Origin: Cristatella mucedo
Lineage: Eukaryota > Bryozoa > Phylactolaemata > Cristatellidae
Reading direction: 5' to 3'
Assembly (NCBI GenBank): GCA_009760855.2
Contig: WPIO01000014.1
Location: 3,340,501-3,404,500 of the forward strand
DNA: 64,000 nt
Numbering within the stretch: the stretch's first letter is position 1; the number at the start of each line of letters is the position of its first letter. Positions 57,541 through 64,000 of this stretch are shown here, in pieces. A program made the position numbers and the translations under genes. The notes beneath the pieces were generated by a model. That model was not told the origin of the DNA, made no database searches, and saw only the letters and a program-made list of their open reading frames with translations.

Positions 57541-58585
57541 AGGCTGAGACCCTTACTAACATTCGTATGGAGACAGCTGGTGCTCAGATGGTATGGATTC
57601 CTGCGATTTTCGATAGACGCGTGAGCTGACTGTATACCTTTCTTTCGTGTGTGTGTTTATGCCAACGCAACGCAACGCATGGGGTTTTTCTGTTCCTCGC
57701 GGGACCTAGATTATTTTTCGCCAGGTCTGTAGCATCGCAATCTACGAGGGCCTTGCTTGAGGAGTTTAGACAATGCCCCTACACTTCGTCGATCGAAGCA
57801 TCCGCATTGACTGCTCCGAGGCACACCTAAAGCGGCAGCTTTCGTTTAGACACATCCTAACACGCCAATCACAATTTTCAAATGCCTTCCGCTTGATCTG
57901 AAGTACAGATGTCGTCTTTAACAACCATCTGCCTCACCTGCAGTGTATCTGGTTCAGGTGCAAGGGCTGAGGCAGCAACTACCTTCGCAGTACTCCTGTA
58001 ATGTACATCCCGGTCTATACGTGTGTTCTGCCGGATGTATAGGTGTAAGAAATTTCGTGGAGTACCAGAGCGTATACGACCTCACCATAGTATGTGAGCT
58101 AGGAACAGAATGCTCACAGATCGTCTGCACCTTATTCGAGTTAGGCCTTCTTCCGACAAAATATGCCTGCATATGCTCCGGTCTACTGAAGCAACACTAA
58201 TATGCATTGAGGCCGGTGTTGATTTCGCGTCAATCAATCGTGCTTTAACACAAAGCACATGCGTTCATCGTACTTCTAAACCTTGGAGCCTGCGACTAAT
58301 ACATCACCAATGTACGTCAAAACTCTAGGGAATCCGCATATGTTGACATACCTCAGGATGAACAGATAAACCAAATGGCATATGATGAAATCGATAATCC
58401 AAAACACGTAGCCACAGTAGTTCCCGGACTGCTAGCCGTGTCTATGATTACATTCATGAAATCTGGTATTGCATCGAGGGTATTAGTGTAATTACAGGCA
58501 CTTAGGTTAAAAAAGATCTCATCAAGGATCCGCAGCTAATAATGCGGGCAAAGTGCAGCTTAATTAAGAGTACCTGGATCCAGAG
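57541..58585. other. No gene recognised
   Basis: Plus-strand frames of 72-85 codons at 57943-58328, one of them Cys-rich, match no family that I know. No repeat was identified. Confidence 0.3.
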
Positions 58586-58587
58586 CC

Positions 58588-58768
58588 GCAATGGCACACT
58601 AGGTAAGGTGGTTCCTTTCACGACCTCGGTCTCGAGGTCGTGGGTTCGATTCCTGCGGTGAGCGATTCTTTATCGCCACTGCAAGCGGTGGGGATAGCCG
58701 TAAAGGCTCTTCTGTCGCTATACAAAAAAGAAGCTGTTTAATCAGCTAGGATTTATTTATGTACACGT
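58588..58768 (+). mobile_element. SINE family B, best preserved copy
   Basis: GCAATGGCACACTAGGTAAG, GTGGTTCCTTTCACGACC, GAGGTCGTGGGTTCGATTCC (B box), GCGATTCTTTATCGCCACTG, CAAGCGGTGGGGATAGCCG, TAAAGGCTCTTCTGTCGC, then AAGCTGTTTAATCAGCTAGG and ATTTATTTAT. A useful reference copy for the family. Confidence 0.9.
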
Positions 58769-58964
58769 GCAGCTTCCTTGACAGCGGCTTTTTAGTTACT
58801 AGCCCAATCTGTTTGCTTTCTCTCGACGCTTTATAGCCCACTCAGCTAGCAGCTTTCTCAAATTTCCAAAGTAATCTTTATTAAACCTCAAAGAGCGAAT
58901 TCTTCGTTGACTGAGGAATTAACGGTAGCCGTATGACCAATGGTTTCCAGAATCCTGAGGCAAG

Positions 58965-59457
58965 GCAGCTCTATGAGCTCGATCTTTCGGCAGCTTTTGA
59001 TACTACCGATTACCAGGCTAAGCATCATACCGCTCGCTTTTCGGAACCTAACTGTTTACCTATACATCGAACAAACCTCAAATCCTTTGGAGACCATGCC
59101 TTTGGTTTGTATGCTCCTAAAACCTGGAACTCACTCCCGACTTGCGTCAAAACATCTCCTGACTTGACCACATTTAAAAAGAACTTAAAAACGTACCCAT
59201 TTAGGACAGCATTTAGTGGGTCCCTGTGATTCGTCCTTAATGTGTTTATGCATGCTGTTTATGTGTTCATGCTGCCACAAACCACACTTGCATGCTGACC
59301 CAGTGCGTGTCACCCCTAACATTTTATTCGTGTTGCTTATCAAGCATGATATTACTCATCATTCAATCACATTTCTCTTTGCAGCAAATTTAAAGCGCTT
59401 AGAAAGAGATTGAGTTCTCTGAGGTTGCTTTATCAAGTGTATTATTATTATTATTAT
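58965..59457 (+). mobile_element. LINE with internal deletion
   Basis: Joins the segment encoding [14 protein letters not shown] directly to AKHHTARFSEPNCL. Most of the reverse transcriptase domain, including the catalytic box, is missing. After that it continues intact to [13 protein letters not shown], the 3' UTR, stem-loop and ATT tail. The frame stays open across the deletion. Confidence 0.9.
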
Positions 59458-59880
59458 GAGCATGGGCTATAAGGATTGGTTTTTCATTCAACGATAACGT
59501 TTTCTCTGTCCTCATCATACCATTAATTTGTAATGGAACCTTTTTAGCTCATTCAAGCTCAATTTAGCTTGCATTAAATGATCATGAATTTGTTTGCCTT
59601 TTGGTGCTTCTTGGGAAACCTGCGACATCTGATCCTTATAAAGGCTTAATTATGCCCTAATACACAGCATCAACTAGCCTGTTAGATTCGGTTCATAAGT
59701 CGGAACTGCAGTCGTAATCTGGGTAATTTGGTTGGCAAACTCGTATTCATAACTCGGACTACTCAAGACATTCGTTCCCGGGACCCTCACTGTACTTTTT
59801 TTTGCACACGCTGGAACAAGTTCTGCCAATAGGAAGTGCGCATATCAGAGCTAAACGTTGGGGAGATAACTAGCGAGCAT
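59458..59880. other. Unassigned; possible DNA transposon end near 59690-59794
   Basis: GTTCATAAGTCGGAACTGC ... CATAACTCGGACTAC ... GGGACCCTCACTG followed by TA resembles the right end of a Tc1/mariner-type element. No matching left end was found. Confidence 0.3.
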
Positions 59881-59884
59881 TCAG

Positions 59885-60180
59885 ACTTTGGAGGAGGCTA
59901 TTCAATAACCAATAAGTTGGTTTATTGCCATGGAATTTAAAGAAGTTTGTTGCCGTCCATGTGCGAATGTCAGCAATACACGCAGCAAGTTAGTTGAGAT
60001 TATTAGGCGTGCTGGAAGTCCAGCATGAATCGAAGTATGGATGAAGCTAACTGTTTCATCTGCATTAAAAGGAAAGCCTGGATTTTGCTTGGCGATTACG
60101 TATTCAAGAGTGGGAGTATAAATTTTGAAAAGAAGTGGATCAAGCACAGATCCCCGAGATACCCCATAATTTAGAGGCTT
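59885..60180 (-). mobile_element. LINE reverse transcriptase fragment, reversed
   Basis: On the minus strand: GVSRGSVLDPLLFKIYT-like, then VIAKQNPGFPFNADE (a damaged catalytic box) and AHGRQQTSLNSMAIN. It is internal LINE sequence without a 3' end. Confidence 0.75.
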
Positions 60181-61744
<1,564 letters not shown>

Positions 61745-62750
61745 GAATGTGGCCGCAGTTGCCACGGCCCGGCCCAGATGGCCCCTGTATAGTCAAACTT
61801 CTAAACAGCTGTTATTTCAACAAAAAGCTTTTCGCAACTGCGGTTTTTATTGCAAATTATAGAAAGCGAAGTTCCAGGTTTACACATACAAATTTCATGC
61901 AATTAGGCCTTCGCGTTCTCACGCTATGGCCTCCGATGGCCCGGGCCTTCCAGCCTCCCTACATACTCGAACTATGGAAAAGCAGATATTTTTACAAATA
62001 GATTTGACAAGCCACGGTTTTGATTCTACGCTACGTGTAACAGTGCTCTAGGTGTGCCCACTAAATTCCTTGACATTGCACATGCCTATTCTCATGCTAT
62101 GGCCTCCGATGGCCTGGGCCATCTGAGGCCATGGCATGGTAATGCATCAGCATAATCGCATCAAATTTTAAGGATTAACATGGTACCCTGGTTACTATAA
62201 TGTGCAACCAATACCGCAGTTTCGCAACGCCTATTTTTGAAGTAGTAGCTGTATTTCAGTCCGAAAATGCAAAATGGACCGGGGCACTGAAATAATTTTA
62301 TGGGGAACACGCTTGTGCAATTACATAAAATTTAGTAAGTAAACTTGTAACACTGTTGGCTATAATTTAGAATCAAAACCGCAATTACTAGACGTCTATT
62401 GTTGAAGTAGCAGCTAAATGGCTATTCGTTAATGTAGGGAAGATGGCTGACCCGGACCATTGAAGGCCAAAGCATAAAATGCATATGCAAAGTCGTGTGA
62501 CAACACGAGCACTGTTTTCAATAATTTGGAATGAAACCAGTTTCGCTACGCCTATTGTGGAAACGGCAGCTGTATGGCAGTGCAAACACGTAGGGCGGCT
62601 GGTTGACTCGGGCTATCGGAGGCCACGGCGCAAGAATGGGCACGCCTTGTGCTATTAACATTGGCTGGTAAACCCGGAACATGATTTTCTAAAATTTGGA
62701 ATACAAGTCTATTATGAAAATTGCGGTGATATTGCAGTTCAAAATGGCAC
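61745..62750. repeat. Degenerate satellite with ~160-170 bp unit, about six units
   Basis: Anchor segments recur near 61920, 62093, 62228, 62389, 62547 and 62715. They are CGCCTATTNTTGAAGTAGCAG or its variants, GGCCTCCGATGGCC(T/C)GGGCC, and CAGTTTCGCAACGCC. Spacings are mostly 158-173 bp. Units share an order: AACCGCAGTTTCGCAACG, then a GAAGTAGCAGCTGTATGGCAG segment, a GACCNGGNCA.. segment, and a TATAATTTGGAAT end. Confidence 0.75.
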
Positions 62751-63990
62751 GATGACCCAATTAAGAAACATTTTCTCCATAAGTTCCAGTGGGGTCTTTG
62801 GTGCTAGTCGTGACGTGTGGCAACAAGCATTTTGCAGTCATATATTTCGTTGTACAACTCTGTTCCATCAACGTCTGAACAATGGAAGCCTCCAAAATTT
62901 AGATATTGCTGGCGGAGTTTGGTTGGTCAAGTGTCTTCAAAAGCTGCTCAACTTCCAACAAGAAAGCAAATTTGACAGACGATCTGTGAGCCGGGAAAAC
63001 CTAGTTGTAGTTTCTTGTAGGAGAGTCTATTCTGTCCTTTATTGTTCTTGCAATCTCCTCCTATGCCGTGGGATCAACATCTTGAGAGTTCTCCAAGCGT
63101 CAGTGTCCTCCTGCAGGTTCTTCGTTCAACTGTAAGTCCCCCACAATTCACTTCCCCTTTGCGTATCTAAGAGTGATTCTTGGCGCAGCTCTTCTCGAAG
63201 TCTTGACAAATCAATCTCAAGAGAGTATAGGTCACAAGAGGCGTCTTTGAAGTCCATCTTAGGATTCTGCAGGCTTTTCTTAACGTGATCAATCTTCCTT
63301 AAGATACTGTACCAAAATGGCAACAGAGCCAACAAGGTAAAGCCCAAAATACAATACAGGAGACTGTCAGCTTCACTTCTTGTTTCAAGTGTTTCACCTG
63401 TGTCCTCAGACAGTTGCTCCAAAAGACCTACGGTGTTGTTCAGTCAATCAATAATAGCTTTCACAGCCTCCACTCTTGCACTCCATCTTGTTGCAGAATC
63501 ACGTTTGACAGTGATGGCCAACACTTTCTTCAACTCTTCTTACCTCAGAATTGATCTTGAAAAGAATAAGTACGTGCTCTCTATTGTTTCAAAAAGGTAA
63601 TGATAGCGGAATCTTGACTTGCAGCATAAACTACTGCCACGTTCAAACTGTGATTATCGCAGTTTAAAAACATATCCTTCTCATTTCTGGACAGTAATTT
63701 CTTTTGGACACACATGACAGGTGGCCAGAGACGACTGCTGAGTGGTAGTAGTACTGCAACCTGCAAACTTGCAAGGACATTGTGTCAGATTCGAGTTTGT
63801 CCAAGATGAGGCCCTCAATTGTTGCAGCCTCTTTAGCGTAGATTTGAAGAAATCCCAGGAAATACTCTTTGAGGATGACTATTTTGTTGGTAAAGCCAAC
63901 ATCGACATATCTATTGACCCTAGACATCTATCTGCTTGCGGTGTGCCAAATCAGGAGTTAAGTCTTACAGAATTCCACAGTACTTGTTTC
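62750..63990 (-). pseudogene. Decayed hAT-type transposase (ZMYM1-like), running off the right edge
   Basis: Read on the minus strand from about 63927, the pieces appear in the order known for hAT-related zinc-finger MYM-type transposases. First is an RYVDVGFTNKIVILKEYFLG segment with FLQIYAKEAATIEGLILDKLE. Next are NCDNHSLNVAVVYAASQDSA, a TRWSARVEAVKAI stretch and QLSEDTGETLETRSEADSLL. These are followed by ILRKIDHVKKSLQNPKMDF. The pieces are in different frames with stops between them, so the gene is dead. The C-terminal dimerisation part near 62750-63100 is barely recognisable. The N-terminus lies beyond 64000. The family assignment is from pattern memory, not from alignment. Confidence 0.72.
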
Positions 63991-64000
63991 GCCGTAAGTC

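Noticed and set aside
57943-58200. 85-codon Cys-containing frame as a secreted peptide gene
   Set aside because: There is no signal peptide (the start is MYLVQVQGLRQQ) and no spacing pattern of cysteines that I recognise.

Overview
This 64 kb window is nuclear DNA from an animal, most likely an invertebrate (a lophotrochozoan such as a mollusc, annelid or flatworm would fit, but the sequence does not settle this). The reasons are spliced exons with GT-AG introns, CpG-rich islands, tRNA-derived SINEs, CR1/L2-like LINEs, hAT and Tc1/mariner-type DNA transposons, and long dinucleotide microsatellites. There is no bacterial-style gene organisation. Most of the longer open frames are readings of GA/CT, CA or GC-rich repeats and are not genes.

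Two protein-coding loci are supported, both on the minus strand. (1) 34085-50911 holds a six-exon aquaglyceroporin gene. All five introns have GT-AG borders and compatible phases, and the spliced product is about 420 residues with both NPA motifs (GAHLNPAVS and GYAINPARD). The C-terminal tail is unusually long and alanine-rich. Exon 1 lies in a CpG-rich stretch at about 50.8-51.3 kb. The introns are loaded with SINEs, LINE fragments, a repeated 269-bp element and a nested DNA transposon. (2) 2246-2551 holds two consecutive exons of a metallocarboxypeptidase (M14) zymogen. They encode the propeptide and a dibasic activation site, and the catalytic exons should lie beyond the left edge.

Layout: 0-5 kb, carboxypeptidase exons, microsatellites and a SINE; 5-9 kb, the longest LINE copy, with only three lesions in its ORF; 9-13 kb, microsatellites and unassigned DNA; 13.4-16 kb, a large CpG-rich stretch with a (GGC)17 tract; 16-30 kb, LINE and SINE copies, including an uninterrupted 5'-truncated LINE at 23.2 kb; 30-34 kb, GC-rich flank of the aquaglyceroporin gene with a SPIN-like hAT MITE; 34-51 kb, the aquaglyceroporin gene; 52.7-56.8 kb, a higher-order satellite built from a 16-bp monomer and a module of roughly 250 bp; 57-61 kb, LINE/SINE fragments and a long CT tract; 61.7-62.75 kb, a satellite with a unit of about 160 bp; 62.75-64 kb, a decayed hAT-type transposase running off the right edge.

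The repeats form a linked system. The CR1/L2-like LINE and SINE family A share the same 3'-terminal stem-loop (AGCGCC ... AGAGATTAAGTTCTCT ... GGGCGCT), which is the signature of a SINE mobilised by its partner LINE. SINE family B has a different tail and presumably depends on another LINE. The most notable single element is the 188-bp MITE at 32420-32607. It has the ends expected of the SPIN (Space Invader) hAT family, known for repeated horizontal transfer between animals.
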